DNA from: Dirofilaria immitis
Taxonomy: Eukaryota; Nematoda; Chromadorea; Rhabditida; Onchocercidae
Length of the DNA: 64,000 bases
Assembly: GCA_024305405.1 (NCBI GenBank)
Contig: JAKNDB010000110.1
Span: 1,426,001-1,490,000, forward strand
Direction: 5' to 3'
Shown: positions 28,532-42,572 of the stretch, piece after piece
Position numbering within the stretch: the stretch's first letter is position 1
Layout of the letters: each line of letters opens with the position of its first letter
Translations under genes and position numbers: made by a program
Notes under the pieces: model-generated
The model's database searches: none
Told to the model about the DNA's origin: nothing
What the model saw: the letters and a program-made list of their open reading frames with translations, nothing else

Positions 28532-30744
28532 ATGAAGCCATGCAAGATTTTTCAATTTTCATTATCTATTTTGGATTCTTCAATGTGGTAATAAGTTTTT
28601 TTGTATTACCAGGAAATGATAGTTCACGCTTTCAGCGAAGGTTCGATAACATTATTTAATTTCCTAATTAATAACGATAAAATAATTTATTTATATTTTT
28701 ATCCAAAATTTTCCGCGCATATTATGCTCAGCAAATTTATTTATCATCAATTCACGACTGAAAAGGAATTGGTTTTTAATTGTTGGCAACATTTCTAAAA
28801 CATTTCAGGATTGTATATTGCAACAATGATTTAAAAACAGAAAATAAATCTTTTCTTTTCTCAAAAAAGGGAAAAATATTTTTTTCCTTCTTTCTAGAAG
28901 ACGTTGGAATAAAGATGATGTAGAAAATGCTCAACAATTATTACGAGGATTTCTTCGCTTATCTGCTGATATACCACTTACGCCAAAACGTCGTTCCAAT
29001 TTTCCCTCTGTAAGTAAGAAAATTGCATAAGTAAATAAAAACCAAATAAAAGAAAAGAATAATCTTATTTCGCTTATCTGTGGAAAAGTAATTAAAAATT
29101 TTTTAGAAACATATAATTTTTTTAAAGGAAATCTTATCCAATTTTCTGTTTATTAAAAAAGAAATTTCCAGGGACCTATAAATTATAAAGTGACAGATCG
29201 GACAGAATATACGGTAAATAAAAGAATTCTTAATGATGTTTTTGAAACAGATCTCGTCCTAACAACTCCTCAAATGCGAGATGTTATCAATGATTTCCAA
29301 CGGCGTATATGATTGTTTTTTCCTTTTTTTTCTTCTTGCATATTCTGCGTCTTTTTTCCTCTATCAAAGGGTCATAAAAAATTGTTAGAAGAAAATTTTA
29401 TTAAATTTTAAATTATGTTTTTATGGTTTAGATCAGATGGGAAAAACAGGAAGAAATAAACGGAAAGTGATTGTTGGCGATAAATTTCGATGGCCGCAAC
29501 AAACTGTTCCATATTTTTTGAAAGACATTGATCGTAAATTACTGAAATGTTAAATTATCAAAATAGAAATGAATCTTTTTTCGGCGAAAGTAAATTTTTG
29601 ATTAGTGAAATATAAATTATTTGCCTTAAAGCAACGTTAATTTCGAATGGTTCATTTTAAGTCAGTGAAAATTTTTCAGATAATTACCAATTCAAAATAA
29701 AGCTTAAAAATGATCAATTAAGGTGAATGGAGACGTATAATACTTGACGGAATGAAAATGGGAACGTGAAACGTGCATACATTTCAAGGAGCGTACTGAT
29801 GAAAACGATTATGTGTACATATTTCGAGGAGCTGGGCATGTTTATCAGATTTTTGCCAATTTTTATATTCATTACGGAAATATGCGTAATTTTATAAATG
29901 ATTAACAATTTTCAATCTTTTCAAAAAGCTTTTTTTTGGTATGAATTAAATTGAAATAATACAGTTTTTTTCATAGATGTTATTCGAGCGTCGGTAGAAT
30001 TGGTGGCAAACAGTATACTTCCATTGGTTACGGTTGTGAAAGTGTAAGTGGTGAAAATCCGATTAATTTATAGACTTTAAAACTTCAGTGCGAAAATAAT
30101 TCTTGATTTCACTTTTGTAGGGTGGCATCGTTGCTCATGAATTAGGACATGCGATTGGATTTTGGCATGAACAAAGTCGACCGGATCGCGATGAGTAATT
30201 TGATTTTATTAGGAATTTTGATGCAGCAATTTCTAGAAAATTCTAATGCAAGAAACTATTGTTTAAATATGAACTAAATTCAGGTATATCAATATCAATG
30301 AAGATCATATATTTCCGGGTACCAAAGGAAACTTTGAAAAACGGAATGATATTGCAATTACGGATGTACCTTATGATTTTGGTTCTGTAATGCATTACGG
30401 TCCGCAGGTTAATTTAAATTATATTTCTTGTCTCTTCATCCTTGTCGAACTCAAAAAATAAAGAGTCTCAAATTGTAAATCAAGAATAATTTGTTATAGG
30501 CATTCACAAATGATTACCATTATGTAACTATCGAAACGAAAGATCATCGTTTCCAGCATACAATCGGTCAGAGGAATGACCTTTCCTTTATCGATATCAA
30601 AGAAGCAAACAGAATGTATTGTAAAGGTGAATGTTCAAATTTAAGATTTGAAACTTATCAAAATTTCTTTGTAATTTGAAATAAGGAAAATTTTTGAAAA
30701 TTTGGAGTACTTTGGAAATGTTCCTTCTTTAGTAAAGACTATTT

Positions 30745-30778
<34 letters not shown>

Positions 30779-32248
30779 AAGTTACAAATAAATTAATACT
30801 TGTTTTCTTGAACTGATAATTTCTGTTAAAATTTCTATGGGCTACTAAATAAATTTATCATTTTTTCATCAATTGCCGCTTGAGTTTTATGTTGAATTTT
30901 TCAAAACATTTGTATATTTAATCTTAACTAACAGTGATAATATATTTTCAAGATAAATGTAAAGTAAATTTGAACTGTTTGAATGGTGGTTATGAAGATC
31001 CACGTAATTGCGCCATTTGCAAGTGTCCACCAGGTAGTGCTGGCAGTCGTTGCGAAAGTATACCTCTATCTACTGGTAAGTTAGATATTGTCAGGTAATT
31101 TTGTTTCTCTCTTTCTGAAAATATCGTAAGATAGCTTAGTATTAATAAGACTAGTAAATTAGAATAATGAAAAGAATTATCTGACAAATTCTTACTAACT
31201 TTTTCCAACTATTGCGATAATTATTTTACGAGCACAGTCGGCGTTCTTTAAAAAGTTGATACTTGTATTTAACGCACCATGGCGTCAACAATAACAGAAG
31301 TATTGCATTCAGATCTGGTATTCTTGACAGAGAATAAGCTATTTTTAATTTGAGATTTTAATTAACTGATAATGATTAAACTTCTTGCGTTGAATTAACT
31401 TGAACGAGCACACCTGTTGTAATAATTATTTGAGCATAGCGGGTTGTGGAGGTGAACTGTTAGCTGGTGAACAATGGCTTACATTGAAAAGCAGCGTCGT
31501 TGGGAATTGCTATTGGCGAATAACTGTAAGTTTTGACAAAAAAAAATGGAAGAAATCTGAATTTAATTAAAATCAAATTTCGTATAATGATAGGTTGACA
31601 TTCAATGTCTCTGCCATAACATTTCATTATAGGCACCCTTTGGAAAGGTGCATTTAGAAGTATTGATGCAACATATGTGTGTGATTCGTCATGTGCTAAT
31701 AATTATCTTGAAATAAAGCATGGAACAAAATTGGAACAAACTGGATTCAGGTTATTCCTAATTTCAAATATTTGTCCAACTAAATTATTCAAAGTTCAAA
31801 CAAACAATGATGAAACAGATGTACGATAAATATAGGCAATGTTGCAATGCTGCAGCGGGTGATATTATTTCGGCGACAAATCAAATTTACATCATGTCTA
31901 TTGCCTTGAAAGCTCCAGCTAACTTTACACTTCGTTATATTCGAGGTCAGATAATTCTACAAATTCTTTCTGCATATAAAAATAACTTACCAGACAAGAT
32001 TAGCTTCTAATAACTTTTTCAATATTTTAGACTCAACATCGAATCCATTACCTAGAGCACCTCCAGCGCAATGGAGTGGACAAGGCGGATTAACCGGACT
32101 AATTGGAGCCGAAAATGGTATCGATAATACCTGGGAGCATATAGTCCTGAAACAGCTCCCGAGAACTCTTCAAAATTTTGGCCAACCTTCCAAGAATTTA
32201 TTCGCAGATATCTCTCATATTTTGCAACTATTTTTCAATCCAAGATGA
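28532..32248 (+). CDS. Secreted astacin (NAS-type) metalloprotease with EGF and CUB domains
   Basis: Zinc endopeptidase; nematode NAS enzymes act outside cells in cuticle, hatching or digestion. Thirteen exons: 28532-28584 (start uncertain), 28898-29009, 29172-29304, 29432-29533, 29723-29835, 29977-30043, 30121-30194, 30284-30407, 30500-30626, 30953-31075, 31440-31525, 31633-31945, 32031-32248. A propeptide ends in a furin-like RNKRK, then the catalytic domain runs from [11 protein letters not shown]. The zinc motif is [19 protein letters not shown] and the Met-turn SVMHYGPQ, both intact. An EGF-like module (six Cys, exon 10) and a CUB domain (exons 11-12) follow, then a 70-residue tail without TSP1. 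One frame correction is needed at the A run near 29756, and two compensating ones near 31666 and 31826 leave the CUB exon length right. Intron 5 appears to use a GC donor. About 548 aa. Confidence 0.92.
30745..30778. repeat. TA/TG microsatellite in astacin intron
   Basis: (TA)n followed by about 11 TG units in the intron between exons 9 and 10. Confidence 0.9.
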
Positions 32249-33684
32249 TCAAATGATGCATTTCCTCACGATGTTTAAAACATGAAATACCAAAAATTTG
32301 ACCGATATATTTTAACAGCTCTATTAATTTCATTTCCAGATAATAGCTTGTAACACTTTATTATTCAAATAACAGTATATTCATGAATTCGTGGATAAAA
32401 TAGGTATTTTTTTTAGTTTGCTTTTACTAGTTATTGTAACTATAGATGGTTTCAGCTGGATATGTTGCAACTGCATCGGGAATTCTGAAATTGATAAAAG
32501 CGAAACTTCTTAGCAGTAAAGATAAAATAAGGAATTGATAAATGTATAGCATGAGTGCTATTTTCAGTTCCCAAAAATTTCTATATCACGTATTCCAAAG
32601 ACAATCATTTTCACTCATTAAGAAAATTTAAACATAGCTTTGAGAAAATATATTACAATGATACTAATGCAAGAATGAAAATACATAATATTTTTTGATT
32701 TGGCTTGACCCATTGATTTGAATAAAAATGGAATAATTTGTTTTTTGATTTGTCTAATTTTCATAGTTACCTGTATGAAGATTACATAGAGTTTCTACCT
32801 ACTTCTAAATTAGGTTACTCAATTTAAAGTAATTTAATCCAAAGCACCACAGCAATACCACTTTCCATTTTTGCCATCTTGACAATTGTCACCCATCAAA
32901 GAACCCAATTTTAAGAACAGCAATATGCCGATATATATAAGTATGTATAATCAGGAAATAAATTCAATAAAGCAATACAACTTTACTCGGTTTAACAAAA
33001 CGACATGAAAATATAAATAAAAATAAAAAAACAGTATGATATTTCGTATATTTCATAATCCGGAAGATGATCTCTTAATCTCAAAAATTGAATTAATAAG
33101 GAAAAAAACTAAATACGTATTAGTACACAACTGATAAATTTGAATCTGAGCAATAATATTGTCATTAATTTTCTACGGCAATTCTTGGAAATTTTTAATT
33201 GTTGCGAAATTTATCCAATTAAATCTGGGCAAAATGATATAATGAATTTGATGAAAAATTAAAAATGATTCAAATGACAGAAAATAAATTACGAGCGGCT
33301 AAATTTTGGCCAATATTAGCAAAATTGCAAAGATTGAAGGGAAATAAAGGAAAGGAATGGGGCTGATAAAAATTATGATTTAAATAATCTTTAAGTTACA
33401 AAATAAATCGAATATTATAATTCATCCAAAAAAAAATTTGTCCAAATATAAGTGGAATTCTCTTGTAAGCAATCTATGAATAATTTAAAAAATATGATAA
33501 AAATTACGAAATTTAGACATATTTCAAAATACTAATCCATGAAGTTATAACTTCATCTATTTAAATATTAATATTTCTATAACTTAATCTCATACTTAAT
33601 ATTGCTATTTCTTTCTTTTTTAAAACTGCCAGAAATTAAAAGAAAAATATATATATGTATATAAGAAAATGAAATTTCCTGAAA
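32249..33684. other. Tail-to-tail intergenic region
   Basis: Lies between the stops of the astacin (+) and the tweety gene (-) and holds their 3' UTRs. I see no exon or RNA gene. Confidence 0.7.
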
Positions 33685-36600
33685 TTAAACGTCGAATTGC
33701 TCGTGATAGTTACGACGTTGGTATATTGCTTCATCGATGTTTGCCTGATATGCCGTATGCATCATACTGCAAAAAGAAGGAATCAAATTAACGTATTTTT
33801 TATGATATCATCTAAATTACACGAAAAGTTAGATGAATTTATCAAAATTTAATATTATACGAATGAAATCTAATGGAATCATTTTGAGAATCACTTTGAA
33901 GTGATAGTTACGCTATAAGAACCTGCTCGTTCCTACCGCAGGCGGAGCATTAGCGGCGGATGATGCTGTAGGCTGTGAAGATAGTCCACGATTCCACGGG
34001 AGTGTTGTTGATGTTTCAACGTTCGAATTCAATAATGCTGCGGAAGCAGATGCATGATTATTTATTGAACCATTTGCAAGACCGCATGTTGCGCTTGTTG
34101 TTCCGGTAGATTGTTCTGTACGATCTCTTGAAGAAAATAAAACTATTGTGTTAAGTTCAAAAACTACAAACAAAACGTTTGAATAGCGTAATTTTAATTC
34201 ATTCCGTAATGAGATAAATATGACTTACAAAGAATTAGCGAAACGAGTGCGTGGATTCAATACATGACTACCATAAATGTCTACTGGAATAGTACTGTCA
34301 TTTCCTCGTGGAAAAACGGATCTTCTTCATCCACTTCTACATAATCTGATGGCCTAAAATTCAGATTTTGAAATATTTGAATTCTTGAATTCAAATTTTG
34401 TTTTATCTATCTTTCTGGTATAAAAATATAATTCAGAATCTTAAGTTATCAACTAGAAAATAAGGACTTTCTTTTTATATGATCTTGATTATATATTTAG
34501 CTGATATCATTGAAAACTTTGTGCATTATTTAATTTCAGATGGTATTCAGATCACAGAGATACTCACAATCGAGCGAATAAATGCCAACTTTTGGATACG
34601 ATGAGTAAAAGCGTGAACAAGAAAGTTTCAAGCAAAACCAAACAGTGTAACAAGATCGACGATCCAATACTGTAAAAAGGAAAAGCTTTCAGAATTGACT
34701 AAAAATAAATGTCAATGAATCCTTCGAATTCAACAATTTCTATGCATTACTTACATTCCATTAACGCAAAAGCTCTGTTCCATAATTAACATATCATTAT
34801 GATAAGTATAGCATGCAACGGTTGTTTCAAGAGCGCCGATGTTTTTTAATGCAATTGTCACGCCATCATTGATTGTTTTAACTTGTTCGGAGAGCTGCAA
34901 TTAATAATTTGTCGGGCGAACAAAATTCTTCCAAAGATCGACATATTTAAACTGAATCAATCCATATTTTTGACTATCTCCATTTACAGTTGTTTCTCTC
35001 CACTTCCCACTAGTTCAGTTGGATCACCTTTACTCAATCTTAGTGGATGTTATAACAATTTTTTTCAACAACATATGCAAACTAAAATTAAAACAAAAAG
35101 AAAAAAAAATAATACAGGTAATTTGTTACTTCGATCGATTCGCTGCTGCTGTTGAATATGGCTTCGATTTTGAGATCAAATTTTTGGCTCATTTCTTTTA
35201 CGTTCGAAAGTTGCTTACTCATTTTTTCTATATTGGTGATACTTGGCAAATTATCATGACTGATTACTGGATTACATTTCCGATAAAACTCGAGTAATTC
35301 CATAGTTTCATTCGACATATATTCCCGAAGAAAATGACTACTGTCTGCGCAAAAGTCAACGAATGCCTTGAAAAAAATTGAAATTTCATGTTTTAAATTT
35401 AGAAATAAGTTTCAGAACCAATTTTTGATAAAAAAAATTCTTCGAAACGCAAGAAATCGAAGAACAAGAAAATTTACAAACCATAGAAGCTGGAAATATG
35501 GCAGCTAGCAATAGCCATCCAACAATAAAAATCGCAAAACCAAGCCCAGAAAATACCACTGCGCCTTTTCTCGATTGACGGCAAAATGCGACGACACCGG
35601 CAAAAAGTACAATAAGCATAATCGAAAGTAAAGTTGCACATAGAATCCATCTATAAATGATAAAATAATATTTTATTGAAAAAAGGAAAATGTTGTAAAA
35701 TTTTTCATTTAGATATTTGAATTTATTTTCAATTAATCAATTCAGCAACAATTTAATCTGAAGATACGGATATTCACAATTAAAATAAGTCAATATGAAG
35801 TTGTAATATAATTTTTCAAATAATCTTTTACCTTTCCAGTTCAATTCGTTGCGTATAAAGTGAACTACGCTGAACAAACAAATTTCCTGATAACACTTTT
35901 CTGAGAAAGGCCAGATCTGTGTTCAGTGAATCGATTTTTGTGACATAGAATTCAGTGTTGTTATAAATTCATGTAAAGCCTAAAATAATGAAAATAATAA
36001 TAATAACAATAATGATGATAATAATGATCAGGAAAAAGCTTGCAACATTTTCTTAACTATTGAGAAATTTAGTCCTTTGAATATTTTTGAGGGGAAAATT
36101 AGATACAATTCATAGATTAACCGTTTTGTTTAAGCTAATCGTTTTTTCGCTGCACTTTCTACAGCTGTTGATAATGTATCGATTTGTTTAATAGTTTTCA
36201 AACAATGATCGTTCAACAAAATCGACTGAAAATTAAAAAATCGAAAAGAACGAAAGACATGCAACTTTACGATAATAGGTAATGATTAATGATTTTTTCT
36301 TATTCTCTGAACAGACAATGCTATCAAACGAATTACCTGAACTTTTGGTCAGGTTTGAAAAATCATAAGAAAAGTTCGACATATGTAAATGAGAACACTT
36401 TAACTAAACGACGAGCAATAATGAATTTTGTGAATTTAGCCAAATATTTAATGACAATTGTTAAAAGTTAATAATTTAAAGCTAGATCATTCTATCCGAA
36501 ATAGATTATTATTACTCTGATCCAAAAACATTTATGAAATAATTAATATAGGAAGGAGATGAGAGTTCCCAAGGAAAAAAGGAAAGAAACTGAGGTCAGA

Positions 36601-39286
36601 ATGGCGAGATTGAGAGGGAAAACGAAATAAGTAATTCTATAAATAAATATCAGTTTGAAATAATCAAGATACAGATACAGAAAATTCATATTTCACTAGC
36701 GTTCTTTAAAAAAATTTTAAATAAAGCAAACTTGTGAATCAGCAAGCAATAAATTCCGCGAAATATCTTCGGCACTGATAATTGAATTCATTATATTGCG
36801 ATTCAAATGTTCGTTTCCAAATAAGCATATTCCAAGACAAAAGCTGAACTTTGCATAATTATAAATATTTAATTTGGATTAAAAGATTACTTATTTAAAG
36901 TTAAACGTAAAAAAAACACACGTGAAATATCATACAAAATTTTAACGTTAATTTATTATAAATATTATGAAAATCTTACAAGCATATAATGCTAATAATG
37001 AATAATACGAGAGAAAATTGCCGAACTCTTCGTCTGGACTTCACATTTGTGTCCTGCCTGGTGCAACATTGACAAATCCATGTCATGGTAATTGTCAATA
37101 ACAATGCTGCACCAATGATGAGGATGATACCAGCAAATACAAACAATGACTGAAATTTGATTTAATATTTAAATTATTTTATCCTGTTCCTCAAGGATAT
37201 TTTTCTTTTCAATAAAATGATGTTAATTTTATGAAAGATAAAAAGTTATAATATGATATAGAGGAATGAAATAATTCGAATTGTGATTTCAAATATAGTA
37301 ATAATTGAAATATGTGATTAATCACTCTTTGAAATTCTCCGAAATGGGAAATTTCAATTTATTTATCTAAGTGGAACAGAAATTGATTTTTTTTTCAAAT
37401 GATCTCTAGTCTAGTTTAGTGCTTAGCAAATTGCATCGAATCTTTTAACGATAAATGTCTTTTTTGTCTATTATGTTTGGAAGTTGGGAAAAAAAGAAGC
37501 CCTTTAAATCGCAAATGAATCCATCCATTCATATTTACATTGCGGAAGAGAAACTATCGAAAAAGAACTGAGCCACTGATCAAAAATAATATTTATAAAT
37601 TGCGAAAAAAATTTCTTCCGAATGAAAGAACTATTTTGAATACTTTTTAGAAATATTAAATGCAATGGAATCATTACTATTTCTACAAGAAGAATCAATA
37701 CAAATCAGTGAACAATAATTACTGAATCGAAATTATGTATTTGTATTTAAATTTATAATAATAAGTTCATGTTTGCATATAAATAATAAGCAAACAAACA
37801 TAAGTTTAAGTAAATTTGAATAAATTAATCATTGCTCTTCAATTAATAACAAGAAGGGAAAGGAAAAAAGTATATTATATTAACGTGCCAGTTAATATAA
37901 TCTAATACTTTACTCAATTTGACGTGACTGTTAAATTCTGAATATAAATATAAAACTTAAAGCTTACTTTTCCAATTTTTTAAATATAATACACTCTATC
38001 AAAATATAAAAAAGTTCGTATCATTGAAAAGTTATTAGCAAAAATATATTAGCTGGAATTTCACCAAAAGAAAAAACAATGAATTTCACCAAAACTCACC
38101 AAAAAATTTGTCAAATTGAAAATTTGCACAAGATTTTAGAATTCACTAAATTTCCAATCTCTTTTTTTTCAGTAAGTACAAAATAATTAATCGTTTTATT
38201 AAATTCGTTGTAATTGGAGTTTGAGAGAATTAATCGGAGATATATTCCAATCGTTATAATTCATTTTGGATTTATTAAGTTTATTTATAAAAACAAAACT
38301 AAAATTTCACGTTTTTCGCAAATTTTAACAAATTGGACCAAAAATCATTTTTAATATATTCCTATTCGTCTTTTTTTTTTGGTTTAACAAAGTAAAATAT
38401 TCGAATGGCATCGATCGTTGCGTACCATTCAGTGGAGCGCTTTCAACCGTTGAAAATGAATTTTGAGGCCAGAATGGAAATTGATGAGAGAAAATATATG
38501 ATATTTCAAGAGGTAGATCGCCATTTCGGAATTCTGATTCATCGATTCCGATAACAATATACATTAATTCTATTTTTATTTAGTAACTCCAAAAATCATA
38601 TCATAGATCCCCGGAAATTAAAACGATATGACATTTCGATAATTTTATTTTTTCAAATCCTTTTTCCACTAATTATTACAAATATTAAAACGTTTTTTTA
38701 AATGATATGAATAAAATTGTTGAAATTTTTAAATGACTCATTTTTGATAATTTTAGGAAATTTTATTGTGAATCAGAAATTGTTCGAAGATGATAACAGT
38801 ATGGAAGTAATCCCAAGTTGAACAACAAATAGAACCTCATCAGGTTGTATGTATAAAAATAGAAATGATGTATTTAGAGAAAAATTATAAAGATAGTTAC
38901 CGAAAGAAATGGAAGCACCTAGAAATATGTAAACTAAAGCATCTGAAGTTATTTCATTTTTAGTAGTTACATAACTTGATTCAAATCAATCGGAGAAAAG
39001 AGAGAGAGAGAGAAAAAAAAGAATTAATGAATTTGATAGAAAACTAATTGACTAAAAACTAACATAATCTTATTGATTCTTAACTTTGAACAATGTAAAA
39101 TGATATACTTAAGAATCTGAATTTTTAGAATATGTTATGCGCATACAAGTCCAAACTTTACAGTGTATAAATTACCTGCACATAAGAGCTGTCAAATTGT
39201 AGAGTAAATATTTTTGATGCAGGTTGAAAATCGAAAGTGAAACGTGGAATGCTACGAAGTATCTTGATTAGAACTTCAGAAGCCAT
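33685..39286 (-). CDS. ttyh-1: Tweety family (TTYH) membrane protein
   Basis: Multi-pass plasma-membrane protein of the tweety family, described as volume-regulated/large-conductance anion channels or lipid-interacting proteins. Twelve minus-strand exons: 39176-39286, 36980-37149, 36732-36843, 36163-36225, 35832-35979, 35482-35650, 35130-35366, 34755-34894, 34568-34669, 34229-34353, 33923-34126, 33685-33766. The start ATG at 39286 gives the short tweety N-terminus (ILRSIPRFTFDF) leading into TM1-TM2 of exon 2. Exon 6 holds TM3, the basic RQSRKGAVVFSG turn and TM4; exon 7 continues AFVDFCAD and FYRKCNP, matching the conserved DFC and CN sites. Exon 9 is TM5 ending KSWHLF; exon 10 has the DEEDPFFPRG motif. 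Single bases are missing near 35930 and near 34310; restoring both gives 554 codons plus stop, all phases consistent. The Ser/Ala-rich tail is probably cytoplasmic. Confidence 0.92.
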
Positions 39287-41510
39287 AATTTGCGCGATAT
39301 CAAAGATCATGTGTTATGCAAAAATGGCAACTGTTCGGTGTCAAACATTGTGCTGGGGGTTAAAGGTATGAATGACGATGATATTGTTGATTGCTACACC
39401 TGCAAAAGAGAATCATCAAATACTGCAGTGATCCAAATAATCGATACGTCGATTTTATGATACAATCATTCCAATCACTGGTACAGAAAAGGATGGAAAG
39501 AAAATGGGAAATGAAATATTAATGTTTAAAGCAACAAATCAGCTCAAAGGAAAGAATAAAAAGAAAAGCAAACATTTTATTTTCCATCACCATACCGTAG
39601 AACATATAAAAATAAACAAAACCTTAAAATTCAAAAATAATATTAAGTAAGATAATATGAAAACAGTAAAAAAATCTTAACAACAAAAACTAAATTGAAA
39701 TTTGATAACCATAAACTTTTTTCATAAATTTCATGAAACAATGAAACATTTTTTCAATGTCAGAAACTAAGTATGCATTTTGGAAAATGAAATAACAAAA
39801 TTATTTTAAATGAAATTTATTATGCTTCCTTCATTTGTGTAATCATAAAATAAACATAGGAGCATAGCGAATTTGTTAGATACTGAAAATTTACTTATTC
39901 CCTACTAACTGGAAATTGGAAATGTCTTTTTTTTTTTCGAATATCATCTACAAAGCATACATCAAATTGGAACAATTCATGTGAAGGTACTGATTCTTAA
40001 AGAATCGAGGGCTAGCCGGCTAAACATAAACCAGGAATATAAGCTATCATTACTAGCCTATGTCGGTAATTTAATATAGTTTTTAACTTATCTATCTAGA
40101 AGCTTAGTTCTAAATAATAATATTTAGAAGTTATGAATAGGAAATGATCAAATTTCAGTTAATAATTAATTGGTTTTGATGATGATGATGATGTTGTGAT
40201 AATATCGCGATGATGTTGATGATAATAAATAATAGAAGGGTGAAGGAAAAGGGGTTATTTTAGTTGAAATTCAATAGGAAAGATAAAAATGAAGGTGGAC
40301 ATGATTGATGGCTATTCAATTACATGCTTTATAAGGGAAGATAGAAAAGAATTTGGTCATATGTGATAGAAAAAGAGTTGAGGATAAGATATCGTTAAAA
40401 GATAAAATAAAATACGAAAAGTGTATAAATGATTAAATGCTCCTCTTCTCATCATACAATTAACGCATACAGCTGGAATGAAATAATTCAATATTTATTA
40501 AAGATGGAGCGAAGTGCAAAATTATCAAAAGAGAAAGCTTAAGAAATATCCTGGAACTCTGATGGAACTTCACTTTATTCAGCTCTTTGAAAAATTCATA
40601 CATAAATTTTTTTTCATTTTTATCAGATAACGATATTTCTCGGGTATTTTGTTTCCCATTGTATTAAATGATAACATTGTTTAAAAAAGCTTAGTGGCTT
40701 AAATTTTTGATGCATAGATCCTTTTTTTGCAATCCTCTGGCTATACGAAGAGAAATAATTCATCGCTCGACTTTGACAATTGTCTCATTTGGCATATTGG
40801 TTGTGGAAGGTGCCAACCATATGTGCATCTATTATTAACTATCACTATTGTCCATAATCTGTCTATCGACTGCAAATCAGACTAAAAATTGAATTTTATC
40901 AAATTACACAATGTAATGTTTTAGATTGGCTTATCGATTTCCCGGAAAAATTCGTAAATATCAAAAAAGGTGAAGTTTAGAAAGACAGAAATTAAATCAA
41001 TAACTGGAAAAGTAAATTCGAAACTCAAACGGGCCGAAAGGAGACAAACTGTTGGATTCAAAAAATCGATAATCCACAAAACTTACGAAACTGAAATGCT
41101 TAAGAAAATGAATGAATTTTAAATGATCCAATATATAATATGAATAATAAATAATTATTTTTTCATACACCAAACACAAAATCATCATTTTTCACATTTC
41201 CTTTTATAATAAATAGAAATTAACTTAGAAATAGAAGGATGGATTGCAAAATTGATAAACATATCATCATCTTTTATATCTGATATAACATCGGAGTGAA
41301 ATTTTAGGTATAAGTAAAAAATCTTTAAGCTAGCAGATGAAAAAAACAGCAAAGAAAGGTACGCTAAAGTCAAAAGTCAAGTACCGCTAGTGCAAAAGTC
41401 AAGTACCGCCATCTTTTTTCTTCCTTATGATCTTCAACTTACTTTTTTATTATCAGTTGTTTTTTTTAATGTTGTTTAATGGATTTTTAATATCGAGTTG
41501 GCCCTAAATT
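39287..41510. other. AT-rich intergenic region 5' of ttyh-1
   Basis: No exon recognised. It should include the ttyh-1 promoter. Contains GA-rich and GAT-rich simple repeats (39001-39013, 40179-40193) and, at 41371-41409, two perfect copies of a 17-bp unit. Confidence 0.6.
41371..41409. repeat. 17-bp direct repeat, 22-bp period
   Basis: CAAAAGTCAAGTACCGC occurs at 41371-41387 and again, identically, at 41393-41409, about 100 bp from the edge of the mitochondrial-like block. Confidence 0.9.
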
Positions 41511-42185
41511 AAACTTAAACGAATTTCCAAAAAATAAGCCCCAATACAAACCAACAACATTAAAAAAACCCAAAGAAAATAATATGAGAATAATAATTAT
41601 GAACATAATAACAACAAAAAACATAAGAATTTCCAGGGTTTGGAAAAATATAATTTTGAAAATAAATAATTAGCCTAAAAACCTTTTGTTTGGAAAACAA
41701 AAATACCAAAAATAATACTAAAAAGCCAAAAAAAATCATAAAACACCATCGTCCAATCAAAACGAAATTCTTCAAACTTAAACTATTATAACAAAAAAAT
41801 TAAATCATATTTAACAAAAATATACAAATTAAAGTCAAAAAAATATAACTCTGTAAAGAAGCAAAAACAATTCAATAGGAACTAACAACAACAACGAAAA
41901 AAGAATAAAAAACCAAAATCCAAAAAAGTAAACATCAAAAAATGACCAATCAAAAAAATAATACTAATACGCAAAGTTAAAGCTACATCACTTATCAAAA
42001 AACTTAATAAATGAGAAAAAACATAATCAAACTAGACAACTAATCTCATGAATGATCCCTCTCAAAAATACCAAAAAACTATCCATAGATAAAGTTAAAC
42101 AATAAAAATAAAATAATATCTAATCTAAGAATGGCAATGTAATAATAATATTAATTGCAAACGACCAAATAAGCTTATATATAAC
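41511..42185 (-). pseudogene. atp6: Nuclear mitochondrial insertion (NUMT) with atp6 remnants
   Basis: The plus strand here is A-rich with C far above G, so the minus strand is T-rich with G above C, the skew of nematode mitochondrial coding strands; the skew stops abruptly at both ends. On the minus strand at about 42050-41800 the invertebrate mitochondrial code reads DVALTLRISIIFLIGHFLM and then LQSYIFLTLICIFL, the conserved C-terminal part of ATP synthase subunit a. Between about 41775 and 41510 follows a second hydrophobic block (for example FLMLLVCIGAYF) that resembles the N-terminal half of the same protein; this identity is less certain. Frames are broken by stops and shifts, so it is a relic. 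The apparent order, C-terminal part before N-terminal part, implies rearrangement during or after insertion. Confidence 0.65.
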
Positions 42186-42572
42186 TCAAACATAGGTTTC
42201 ATTTAATGCCATAACCGAATATGGCTTTGTTAGGTGTTCAAGACCAACTGGCCATATTATTCATCATTGATGAAGAATACAACATACATATATTTCTTTA
42301 TCATTCCTAATCGTATTTAAATGTTACAATGTCGTAATATATTGCACCATAATGTTGTAAAATTAAATTGAATTTGAGAAAGCTGTGAACTGTCAGATAA
42401 TGTTATCAGCTTTGTTAGCAACTGTTCCAAATTTTGCTCAATATTTTACAATTATTGTCCTTTAATTTGAAAATTCGAAAAATTTTGCTTATTTCAAACG
42501 CGGCAAATGAAATGAGTGCAAAAGATGTTGTAAAATATTGATTTTATAAGTGGAATGTTTGAAAACAAATGC

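Noticed and set aside
38325..38564. 79-codon minus-strand frame inside the first ttyh-1 intron
   Set aside because: It was considered as the tweety N-terminus, but the exon at 39176-39286 joins TM1 in perfect phase and matches tweety; this frame has no phase-compatible donor.
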